From Misgurnus anguillicaudatus (lineage: Eukaryota; Chordata; Actinopteri; Cypriniformes; Cobitidae): a stretch of DNA of 64,000 nucleotides. A program made the translations under genes and the position numbers. This document shows, one piece after another, positions 20,601-30,981 of the stretch. The notes beneath the pieces are model-generated. The model did no database searches. It worked only from the letters and a program-made list of their open reading frames with translations, and had not been told where the DNA came from. Where the stretch lies: assembly GCF_027580225.2 (NCBI RefSeq), contig NC_073352.2, forward strand, positions 37,325,501 to 37,389,500, read 5' to 3'. Positions within the stretch are counted from its first letter, which is position 1. Every line of letters starts with the position of its first letter.

Positions 20601-21288
20601 CGGGAACATCGCCCCGTCAACCCGACCACCGTGCACCCGAGGCCGGCTTTGGACCCCGCGACGGACACCCTGGAGCTCGTACCCGGCGCACCGTTTGGTC
20701 CCTGCCATCCCACTCTTAAGCACTCCCCCACCGAACTAAGCCCCATCCTCCCGGCCCTTCTGGAGAACCAAACAGTTGGTCAACCCCAAAATTTCTCCAA
20801 CCGTTGGTCAACCCGAAAGATTTTCCAGCAGTTGGTCAACCTCAATCGACTTAGGTTTTGGAGCGTTCGAGTTTCCAGCAGTTGGTCAACCTCAATCGAC
20901 TTAGGTTTTGGAGTGTTCGCGTTTCCAGCAGTTGGTCAACCTCAATCGACTTAGGTTTTGGAGCGTTCGCGTTTCCAGCAGTTGGTCAACCTCAATCGAC
21001 TTAGGCTCTGGAGCTTTCGCCTCTCCAGCAGTTGGTCAACCCCAACGACTTAGGCTCTTGAGCTTTTACTTCTCCAGCAGTTGGTCAACCCCATCGACTT
21101 AGGTTCTGGGGCGTTCGCTTCTCCTGCCATAGACTTAGGTTCTAGAGCTATCGCCTCTCCGACAGTTGGTCAACCCCAATCGACTTAGGCTCTGGAGCTT
21201 TCACTTCTCCAGCAGTTGGTCAACCCCATCGACTTAGGTTCTGGAGCTTTCGCCTCTCCGACAGTTGGTCAACCCCGATCGACTTAGC
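17614..21288. repeat. HOR unit 6, 3675 bp, six A-tract subunits
   Basis: A-tracts begin near 18024, 18479, 18936, 19387, 19841 and 20297. Private changes shared only with unit 17 are GCGGCCAGGAGG (about 17676), GGCCTCGAGTCC (about 18140), GGGGCTTTCAGGCG (about 18580) and GTCTCGATCGAAAGG (about 19008). The terminal block is type II (AAACGGCCG with ACCGAACTAAG), a mixture of the type I and type III variants. Confidence 0.93.
20773..21288. repeat. Minisatellite block, end of unit 6
   Basis: Twelve repeats, common type with CTTTTACTTC and TCTAGAGCTATCG. Confidence 0.9.
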
Positions 21289-24200
21289 TATATACCTGAT
21301 GGCACCTGTTCGCCCTACCGTCCCCCGCGAAGGGGGAACCCGCCGGGTCCGCGGCCGGGAGGGTGCGCCTCGGTCGGCCTGGGGGACCGGAGATACTTCC
21401 GGTCGAAAATCCGAATTTCGTTACAGCGCCGCTCCGGCGCCTCGGGCCCGGGTCCTTCGACCTTCGGGTCGGTCGGTCCGCCGGAGGGGCCCTTTCGAAC
21501 GAGCCCACCTGCGAGTATCTGGCCTTTTCCGCGGCGGAGATACGGGGGGCCGTCTCCGGATTTTCCCACGGCCGCTGCTCGGGCGCCTTAAGTCCCAGGA
21601 CGTCGCCCTCGGGGTCGGTCGCTCTACCCGAGGGGACCTTTCGAACGAGCCCGCCCTCGACCCTCCGACCCTTTCCGCGGCCGAGATACGGCGGTTCGAA
21701 AAAAAAAAAACGCTCGTCCGGAGTTTGCTCGCCCGTAGCGTCCGCTGCGTTCGTCCGCCGGAGGCGCGGCCGGTCTCGTTCGAAAGGTCTTTCCCGGGGC
21801 TTTCCGGCGACGCCGGCCCCGAGTCCGTGCGACCCCGTGGACCGGAGATACTTCCGGTCGAATATCCGAATTTCGTTACAGCGCCGGTCCGGCGCCTCGG
21901 GTCCGGGGCCTTCGACCTTCGGGTCGGTCGGTCCGCCGGAGGGGCCCTTTCGAACGAGCCCACCCGCGAGTATCTGGCCCTTTCCGCAGCGGAGATACGG
22001 GGTGCCGACTCCGGATTTTCCCACGGCCGCTGCTCGGGCGCCTTAAGTCCCAGGACGTCGCCCTCGGGGTCGATCGCTCTACCCGAGGGGACCTTTCGAA
22101 CGAGCCCGCCCTCGACCCTCCGACCCTTTCCGCGGCCGAGATACGGCGGTTCGAAAAAAAACGTTCGTCCGGAGTTTGCTCGCCCGTAGCGTCCGCTGCG
22201 TTCGTCCGCCGGAGGCGTGACCGGTCTCGTTCGAAAGGTCTTTCCCGGGGCTTTCCGGCGACGCCGGCCCCGAGTCCGTGCGACCCCGTGGACCGGAGAT
22301 ACTTCCGGTCGAATATCCGAATTTCGTTACCGCGCCGCTCCGGCGCCTCGGGCCCGGTGCCTTTGACCTTCGGGTCGATTGGTCTGCCGGATGGGCCCTT
22401 TCGAACGAGCCCACCCGCGAGTATCTGGCCCTTTCCGCGGCGGAGATACGGGGGGCCGTCTCCGGATTTTCCCACGGCCGCTGCTCGGGCGCCTTAAGTC
22501 CGAGGACGTCGCCCTCGGGGTCGGTCGCTCTACCCGAGGGGACCTTTCGAACGAGCCCGCCCTCGACCCTCCGACCCTTTCCGCGGCCGAGATACGGCGG
22601 ATCGAAAAAAAAAAAACGCTGGTCCGGAGTTCGCGCGCCCGTAGCGTCCGCTGCGTTCGTCCGCCGGAGGCGCGGCCGGTCTCGTTCAAAAGGTCTTTCC
22701 CGGGGCTTTCCGGCGACGCCGGGCCCGAGTCCGTGCGACCCCGTGGACCGGAGATACTTCCGGTCGAATATCCGAATTTCGTTACCGCGCCGCTCCGGCG
22801 CCTCGGGTCCGGGGCCTTCGAACTTCGGGTCGATTGGTCCGCCGGAGGGTCCCTTTCGAACGAGCCCACCCGCGAGTATCTGGCTCTTTCCGCGGCGGAG
22901 ATACGGGGGGCCGTCACCGGATTTTCCCACGGCCGCTGCTCGGGCGCCTTAAGTCCGAGGACGTCGCCCTCGGGGTCGGTCGCTCTACCCGAGGGGACCT
23001 TTCGATCGAGCCCGCCCTCGACCCTCCGACCCTTTCCGCGGCCGAGATACGGCGGATCGAAAAAAAAAACGCTGGTCCGGAGTTTGCGCGCCCGTAGCGT
23101 CCGCTGCGTTTGTCCGCAGGAGGCGCGGCCGGTCTCGTTCGAAAGGTCTTTCCCGGGGCTTTTCGGCGACGCCGGCCCCGAGTCCGTGCGACCCCGGGGA
23201 CCGGAGATACTTCCGGTCGAATTTCGGAAAACTTCGAACGGCCGTATCTCGAACGCCTCGGGCCCGGGGCCTTCGAACTTCGGGTCGGTCGGTCCGCCGG
23301 AGGGGCCCTTTCGAACGAGCCCACCCGGGAGTATCTGGCCCCTTCCGCAGCGGAGATACAGGGGGCCGTCTCCGGATTTTCCCACTGCCGCTGCTCGGGC
23401 GCCTTAAGTCCGAGGACGTCGCCCTCGGGGTCGGTCGCTCTACCCGAGGAGACCTTTCGAACGAGCCCGCCCTCGACCCTCCGACCCTTTTCGCGGCCGA
23501 GATACGGCGGTTCGAAAAAAAAAAAACGCTCGTCCGTAGTTCGCGCGCCCGTAGCGTCCGCTGCGTTCGTCCGCCGGAGGCGCGGCCGGTCTCGTTCGAA
23601 AGGTCTCTCTCGGGGCTTTCCGTGGACGCCAGCCTCGGGTCCGTGCGACCCCGGGGGCCGGAGATACGGACTTCCACCGCTGCACCTTTAAACGGCCGTA
23701 GCTCGGGCGCCTTAAGACCGAGACCTTAGCCCTTTGGGTCCCTCATCCTCCAGGAGGGGCCCTTTCCAACGACCCCACCCACGTCTCCGTACCCCCTTCC
23801 CCGGCCGAGATACGACCCCGGGAACATCGCCCCGTCAACCCGACCACCGTGCACCCGAGGCCGGCTTTGGACCCCGCGACGGACACCCTGGAGCTCGTAC
23901 CCGGCGCACCGTTTGGTCCCTGCCATCCCACTCTTAAGCACTCCCCCACCGGACTAAGCCCCATCCTCCCGGCCCTTCTGGAGAACCAAACAGTTGGTCA
24001 ACCCCAAAATTTCTCCAACCGTTGGTCAACCCGAAAGATTTTCCAGCAGTTGGTCAACCTCAATCGACTTAGGTTTTGGAGCGTTCGAGTTTCCAGCAGT
24101 TGGTCAACCTCAATCGACTTAGGTTTTGGAGTGTTCGCGTTTCCAGCAGTTGGTCAACCTCAATCGACTTAGGTTTTGGAGCGTTCGCGTTTCCAGCAGT

Positions 24201-24506
24201 TGGTCAACCTCAATCGACTTAGGCTCTGGAGCTTTCGCCTCTCCAGCAGTTGGTCAACCCCAACGACTTAGGCTCTTGAGCTTTCACTTCTCCAGCAGTT
24301 GGTCAACCCCATCGACTTAGGTTCTGGGGCGTTCGCTTCTCCTGCCATAGACTTAGGTTCTATAGCTTTCGCCTCTCCGACAGTTGGTCAACCCCAATCG
24401 ACTTAGGCTCTGGAGCTTTCACTTCTCCAGCAGTTGGTCAACCCCATCGACTTAGGTTCTGGAGCTTTCGCCTCTCCGACAGTTGGTCAACCCCGATCGA
24501 CTTAGC
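21289..24506. repeat. HOR unit 7, 3218 bp, five A-tract subunits
   Basis: A-tracts begin near 21699, 22155, 22605, 23060 and 23515. The head shares CCCACCTGCGAG (about 21507) with units 5, 16, 18 and 21, and GTGCCTTTGACC (about 22358) with units 18 and 21. At 22844 the match to unit 18 stops: this copy has CCGCCGGAGGG and GCGGCGGAG, unit 18 has CCGCCTGAGGG and GCGCCCGAG. The terminal block has CCCCCTTCCCC, the form also found in units 8, 9, 10 and 12. Confidence 0.92.
23991..24506. repeat. Minisatellite block, end of unit 7
   Basis: Twelve repeats with CTTTCACTTC and TCTATAGCTTTCG, the form also found at 1-463, 26300, 28157 and 30466. Confidence 0.9.
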
Positions 24507-26815
24507 TATATACCTGATGGCACCTGTTCGCCCTACCGTCCCCCGCGAAGGGGGAACCCGCCGGGTCCGCGGCCGGGAGGGTGCGCCTCGGTCGGCCTGG
24601 GGGACCGGAGATACTTCCGGTCGAAAATCCGAATTTCGTTACAGCGCCGCTCCGGCGCCTCGGGCCCGGGTCCTTCGACCTTCGGGTCGGTCGGTCCGCC
24701 GGAGGGGCCCTTTCGAACGAGCCCACCCGCGAGTATCTGGCCCTTTCCGCAGCGGAGATACGGGGTGCCGTCTCCGGATTTTCCCACGGCCGCTGCTCGG
24801 GCGCCTTAAGTCCCAGGACGTCGCCCTCGGGGTCGGTCGCTCTACCCGAGGGGACCTTTCGAACGAGCCCGCCCTCGACCCTCCGACCCTTTCCGCGGCC
24901 GAGATACGGCGGATCGAAAAAAAAAAACGCTGGTCCGGAGTTCGCGCGCCCGTAGCGTCCGCTGCGTTCGTCCGCCGGAGGCGCGGCCGGTCTCGTTCGA
25001 AAGGTCTTTCCCGGGGCTTTCCGGCGACTCCGGCCCCGAGTCCGTGCGACCCCGTGGACCGGAGATACTTCCGGTAGAATATCCGAATTTCGTTACCGCG
25101 CCGCTCCGGCGCCTCGGGTCCGGGGCCTTCGAACTTCGGATCGATTGGTCCGCCGGAGGGGCCCTTTCGAACGAGCCCACCCGCGAGTATCTGGCCCTTT
25201 CCGCGGCGGAGATACGGGGGGCCGTCACCGGATTTTCCCACGGCCGCTGCTCGGGCGCCTTAAGTCCGAGGACGTCGCCCTCGGGGTCGGTCGCTCTACC
25301 CGAGGGGACCTTTCGAACGAGCCCGCCCTCGACCCTCCGACCCTTTCCGCGGCCGAGATACGGCGGATCGAAAAAAAAAAACGCTGGTCCGGAGTTCGCG
25401 CGCCCGTAGCGTCCGCTGCGTTCGTCCGCTGGAGGCGCGGCCAGTCTCGTTCGAAAGGTCTTTCCCGGGGCTTTTCGGCGACGCCGGCCCCGAGTCCGTG
25501 CGACCCCGGGGACCGGAGATACTTCCGGTCGAATATCCGAATTTCGTTACCGCGCCGCTCCGGCCCCTCGGGTCCGGGGCCTTCGACCTTAGGGTCGATT
25601 GGTCCGCCGGAGGGGCCCTTTCGAACGAGCCCACCCGCGAGTATCTGGCCTTTTCCGCGGCGGAGATACGGGGGGCCGTCTCCGGATTTTCCCACGGCCG
25701 CTGCTCGGGCGCCTTAAGTCCGAGGACGTCGCCCTCGGGGTCGGTTGCTCTACCCGAGGAGACCTTTCGAACGAGCCCGCCCTCGACCCTCCGACCCTTT
25801 TCGCGGCCGAGATACGGCGGTTCGAAAAAAAAAAACGCTCGTCCGTAGTTCGCGCGCCCGTAGCGTCCGCTGCGTTCGTCCGCCGGAGGCGCGGCCGGTC
25901 TCGTTCGAAAGGTCTCTCTCGGGGCTTTCCGGGGACGCCAGCCTCGGGTCCGTGCGACCCCGGGGGCCGGAGATACGGACTTCCACTGCTGCACCTTTAA
26001 ACGGCCGTAGCTCGGGCGCCTTAAGACCGAGACCTTAGCCCTTTGGGTCCCTCATCCTCCAGGAGGGGCCCTTTCCAACGACCCCACCCACGTCTCCGTA
26101 CCCCCTTCCCCGGCCGAGATACGACCCCGGGAACATCGCCCCGTCAACCCGACCACCGTGCACCCGAGGCCGGCTTTGGACCCCGCGACGGACACCCTGG
26201 AGCTCGTACCCGGCGCACCGTTTGGTCCCTGCCATCCCACTCTTAAGCACTCCCCCACCGGACTAAGCCCCATCCTCCCGGCCCTTCTGGAGAACCAAAC
26301 AGTTGGTCAACCCCAAAATTTCTCCAACCGTTGGTCAACCCGAAAGATTTTCCAGCAGTTGGTCAACCTCAATCGACTTAGGTTTTGGAGCGTTCGAGTT
26401 TCCAGCAGTTGGTCAACCTCAATCGACTTAGGTTTTGGAGTGTTCGCGTTTCCAGCAGTTGGTCAACCTCAATCGACTTAGGTTTTGGAGCGTTCGCGTT
26501 TCCAGCAGTTGGTCAACCTCAATCGACTTAGGCTCTGGAGCTTTCGCCTCTCCAGCAGTTGGTCAACCCCAACGACTTAGGCTCTTGAGCTTTCACTTCT
26601 CCAGCAGTTGGTCAACCCCATCGACTTAGGTTCTGGGGCGTTCGCTTCTCCTGCCATAGACTTAGGTTCTATAGCTTTCGCCTCTCCGACAGTTGGTCAA
26701 CCCCAATCGACTTAGGCTCTGGAGCTTTCACTTCTCCAGCAGTTGGTCAACCCCATCGACTTAGGTTCTGGAGCTTTCGCCTCTCCGACAGTTGGTCAAC
26801 CCCGATCGACTTAGC
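24507..26815. repeat. HOR unit 8, 2309 bp, three A-tract subunits
   Basis: A-tracts begin near 24917, 25371 and 25825. The only difference I could find from unit 10 (4166 bp downstream) is T at 25005 against G at 29171. Shared private changes include GCGACTCCGG (about 25024), CTTCGGATCGATT (about 25134), CGGCCAGTCTCG (about 25438), CCGGCCCCTCGGG and CGACCTTAGGGTCG. It lacks the variant penultimate subunit (AATTTCGGAAAAC form) seen in longer units. Confidence 0.93.
26300..26815. repeat. Minisatellite block, end of unit 8
   Basis: Twelve repeats, TCTATAGCTTTCG form. Confidence 0.9.
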
Positions 26816-28672
26816 TATATACCTGATGGCACCTGTTCGCCCTACCGTCCCCCGCGAAGGGGGAACCCGCCGGGTCCGCGGCCGGGAGGGTGCGCCTCGG
26901 TCGGCCTGGGGGACCGGAGATACTTCCGGTCGAAAATCCGAATTTCGTTACAGCGCCGCTCCGGCGCCTCGGGCCCGGGTCCTTCGACCTTCGGGTCGGT
27001 CGGTCCGCCGGAGGGGCCCTTTCGAACGAGCCCACCCGCGAGTATCTGGCCCTTTCCGCAGCGGAGATACGGGGTGCCGTCTCCGGATTTTCCCACGGCC
27101 GCTGCTCGGGCGCCTTAAGTCCCAGGACGTCGCCCTCGGGGTCGGTCGCTCTACCCGAGGGGACCTTTCGAACGAGCCCGCCCTCGACCCTCCGACCCTT
27201 TCCGCGGCCGAGATACGGCAGTTCGAAAAAAAAAAACGCTCGTCCGGAGTTTGCTCGCCCGTAGCGTCCGCTGCGTTCGTCCGCCGGAGGCGTGACCGGT
27301 CTCGTTCGAAAGGTCTTTCCCGGGGCTTTCCGGCGACGCCGGCCCCGAGTCCGTGCGACCCCGTGGACCGGAGATACTTCCGGTCGAATATCCGAATTTC
27401 GTTACCGCGCCGCTCCGGCGCCTCGGGCCCGGTGCCTTCGACCTTTCGGGTCGATTGGTCCGCCGAATGGGCGCTTTCGAACGAGCCCACCCGCGAGTAT
27501 CTGGCCCTTTCCGCGGCGGAGATACGGGGGGCCGTCTCCGGATTTTCCCACGGCCGCTGCTCGGGCGCCTTAAGTCCGAGGACGTCGCCCTCGGGGTCGG
27601 TTGCTCTACCCGAGGAGACCTTTCGAACGAGCCCGCCCTCGACCCTCCGACCCTTTTCGCGGCCGAGATACGGCGGTTCGAAAAAAAAAAAACGCTCGTC
27701 CGTAGTTCGCGCGCCCGTAGCGTCCGCTGCGTTCGTCCGCCGGAGGCGCGGCCGGTCTCGTTCGAAAGGTCTCTCTCGGGGCTTTCCGTGGACGCCAGCC
27801 TCGGGTCCGTGCGACCCCGGGGGCCGGAGATACGGACTTCCACCGCTGCACCTTTAAACGGCCGTAGCTCGGACGCCTTAAGACCGAGACCTTAGCCCTT
27901 TGGGTCCCTCATCCTCCAGGAGGGGCCCTTTCCAACGACCCCACCCACGTCTCCGTACCCCCTTCCCCGGCCGAGATACGACCCCGGGAACATCGCCCCG
28001 TCAACCCGACCACCGTGCACCCGAGGCCGGCTTTGGACCCCGCGACGGACACCCTGGAGCTTGTACCCGGCGCACCGTTTAGTCCCTGCCATCCCACTCT
28101 TAAGCACTCCCCCACCGGACTAAGCCCCATCCTCCCGGCCCTTCTGGAGAACCAAACAGTTGGTCAACCCCAAAATTTCTCCAACCGTTGGTCAACCCGA
28201 AAGATTTTCCAGCAGTTGGTCAACCTCAATCGACTTAGGTTTTGGAGCGTTCGAGTTTCCAGCAGTTGGTCAACCTCAATCGACTTAGGTTTTGGAGTGT
28301 TCGCGTTTCCAGCAGTTGGTCAACCTCAATCGACTTAGGTTTTGGAGCGTTCGCGTTTCCAGCAGTTGGTCAACCTCAATCGACTTAGGCTCTGGAGCTT
28401 TCGCCTCTCCAGCAGTTGGTCAACCCCAACGACTTAGGCTCTTGAGCTTTCACTTCTCCAGCAGTTGGTCAACCCCATCGACTTAGGTTCTGGGGCGTTC
28501 GCTTCTCCTGCCATAGACTTAGGTTCTATAGCTTTCGCCTCTCCGACAGTTGGTCAACCCCAATCGACTTAGGCTCTGGAGCTTTCACTTCTCCAGCAGT
28601 TGGTCAACCCCATCGACTTAGGTTCTGGAGCTTTCGCCTCTCCGACAGTTGGTCAACCCCGATCGACTTAGC
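26816..28672. repeat. HOR unit 9, 1857 bp, two A-tract subunits: the shortest unit
   Basis: A-tracts begin near 27226 and 27681. The head matches unit 11 (offset 4166), including GGCAGTTCG, the extra T in GACCTTTCGGGTCG, and GGGCGCTTTCG. From about 27601 it changes to a near-terminal sequence, skipping two subunits (911 bp) that unit 11 keeps. Its terminal block alone has GGAGCTTGTACC and CCGTTTAGTCCC. Confidence 0.93.
28157..28672. repeat. Minisatellite block, end of unit 9
   Basis: Twelve repeats, TCTATAGCTTTCG form. Confidence 0.9.
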
Positions 28673-30981
28673 TATATACCTGATGGCACCTGTTCGCCCT
28701 ACCGTCCCCCGCGAAGGGGGAACCCGCCGGGTCCGCGGCCGGGAGGGTGCGCCTCGGTCGGCCTGGGGGACCGGAGATACTTCCGGTCGAAAATCCGAAT
28801 TTCGTTACAGCGCCGCTCCGGCGCCTCGGGCCCGGGTCCTTCGACCTTCGGGTCGGTCGGTCCGCCGGAGGGGCCCTTTCGAACGAGCCCACCCGCGAGT
28901 ATCTGGCCCTTTCCGCAGCGGAGATACGGGGTGCCGTCTCCGGATTTTCCCACGGCCGCTGCTCGGGCGCCTTAAGTCCCAGGACGTCGCCCTCGGGGTC
29001 GGTCGCTCTACCCGAGGGGACCTTTCGAACGAGCCCGCCCTCGACCCTCCGACCCTTTCCGCGGCCGAGATACGGCGGATCGAAAAAAAAAAACGCTGGT
29101 CCGGAGTTCGCGCGCCCGTAGCGTCCGCTGCGTTCGTCCGCCGGAGGCGCGGCCGGTCTCGTTCGAAAGGGCTTTCCCGGGGCTTTCCGGCGACTCCGGC
29201 CCCGAGTCCGTGCGACCCCGTGGACCGGAGATACTTCCGGTAGAATATCCGAATTTCGTTACCGCGCCGCTCCGGCGCCTCGGGTCCGGGGCCTTCGAAC
29301 TTCGGATCGATTGGTCCGCCGGAGGGGCCCTTTCGAACGAGCCCACCCGCGAGTATCTGGCCCTTTCCGCGGCGGAGATACGGGGGGCCGTCACCGGATT
29401 TTCCCACGGCCGCTGCTCGGGCGCCTTAAGTCCGAGGACGTCGCCCTCGGGGTCGGTCGCTCTACCCGAGGGGACCTTTCGAACGAGCCCGCCCTCGACC
29501 CTCCGACCCTTTCCGCGGCCGAGATACGGCGGATCGAAAAAAAAAAACGCTGGTCCGGAGTTCGCGCGCCCGTAGCGTCCGCTGCGTTCGTCCGCTGGAG
29601 GCGCGGCCAGTCTCGTTCGAAAGGTCTTTCCCGGGGCTTTTCGGCGACGCCGGCCCCGAGTCCGTGCGACCCCGGGGACCGGAGATACTTCCGGTCGAAT
29701 ATCCGAATTTCGTTACCGCGCCGCTCCGGCCCCTCGGGTCCGGGGCCTTCGACCTTAGGGTCGATTGGTCCGCCGGAGGGGCCCTTTCGAACGAGCCCAC
29801 CCGCGAGTATCTGGCCTTTTCCGCGGCGGAGATACGGGGGGCCGTCTCCGGATTTTCCCACGGCCGCTGCTCGGGCGCCTTAAGTCCGAGGACGTCGCCC
29901 TCGGGGTCGGTTGCTCTACCCGAGGAGACCTTTCGAACGAGCCCGCCCTCGACCCTCCGACCCTTTTCGCGGCCGAGATACGGCGGTTCGAAAAAAAAAA
30001 ACGCTCGTCCGTAGTTCGCGCGCCCGTAGCGTCCGCTGCGTTCGTCCGCCGGAGGCGCGGCCGGTCTCGTTCGAAAGGTCTCTCTCGGGGCTTTCCGGGG
30101 ACGCCAGCCTCGGGTCCGTGCGACCCCGGGGGCCGGAGATACGGACTTCCACTGCTGCACCTTTAAACGGCCGTAGCTCGGGCGCCTTAAGACCGAGACC
30201 TTAGCCCTTTGGGTCCCTCATCCTCCAGGAGGGGCCCTTTCCAACGACCCCACCCACGTCTCCGTACCCCCTTCCCCGGCCGAGATACGACCCCGGGAAC
30301 ATCGCCCCGTCAACCCGACCACCGTGCACCCGAGGCCGGCTTTGGACCCCGCGACGGACACCCTGGAGCTCGTACCCGGCGCACCGTTTGGTCCCTGCCA
30401 TCCCACTCTTAAGCACTCCCCCACCGGACTAAGCCCCATCCTCCCGGCCCTTCTGGAGAACCAAACAGTTGGTCAACCCCAAAATTTCTCCAACCGTTGG
30501 TCAACCCGAAAGATTTTCCAGCAGTTGGTCAACCTCAATCGACTTAGGTTTTGGAGCGTTCGAGTTTCCAGCAGTTGGTCAACCTCAATCGACTTAGGTT
30601 TTGGAGTGTTCGCGTTTCCAGCAGTTGGTCAACCTCAATCGACTTAGGTTTTGGAGCGTTCGCGTTTCCAGCAGTTGGTCAACCTCAATCGACTTAGGCT
30701 CTGGAGCTTTCGCCTCTCCAGCAGTTGGTCAACCCCAACGACTTAGGCTCTTGAGCTTTCACTTCTCCAGCAGTTGGTCAACCCCATCGACTTAGGTTCT
30801 GGGGCGTTCGCTTCTCCTGCCATAGACTTAGGTTCTATAGCTTTCGCCTCTCCGACAGTTGGTCAACCCCAATCGACTTAGGCTCTGGAGCTTTCACTTC
30901 TCCAGCAGTTGGTCAACCCCATCGACTTAGGTTCTGGAGCTTTCGCCTCTCCGACAGTTGGTCAACCCCGATCGACTTAGC
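28673..30981. repeat. HOR unit 10, 2309 bp, three A-tract subunits, duplicate of unit 8
   Basis: A-tracts begin near 29083, 29537 and 29991. The sequence follows unit 8 at a constant offset of 4166 bp through all of its private variants. The one difference I saw is GAAAGGGCTTTCC at about 29168. This points to a recent tandem duplication of units 8 and 9 together. Confidence 0.94.
30466..30981. repeat. Minisatellite block, end of unit 10
   Basis: Twelve repeats, TCTATAGCTTTCG form. Confidence 0.9.

Larger units (their letters stand above)
1933..22843. repeat. Large segmental duplication, left copy (about 20.9 kb)
   Basis: Runs from the A-tract in unit 1 through units 2-7 to the break in unit 7. 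It pairs with 38233-55474. The offset is 36300 up to unit 3 and about 32630 from unit 5 on, a change of one HOR. Shared private mutations in units 2/14, 5/16, 6/17 and 7/18 support common descent. Confidence 0.88.
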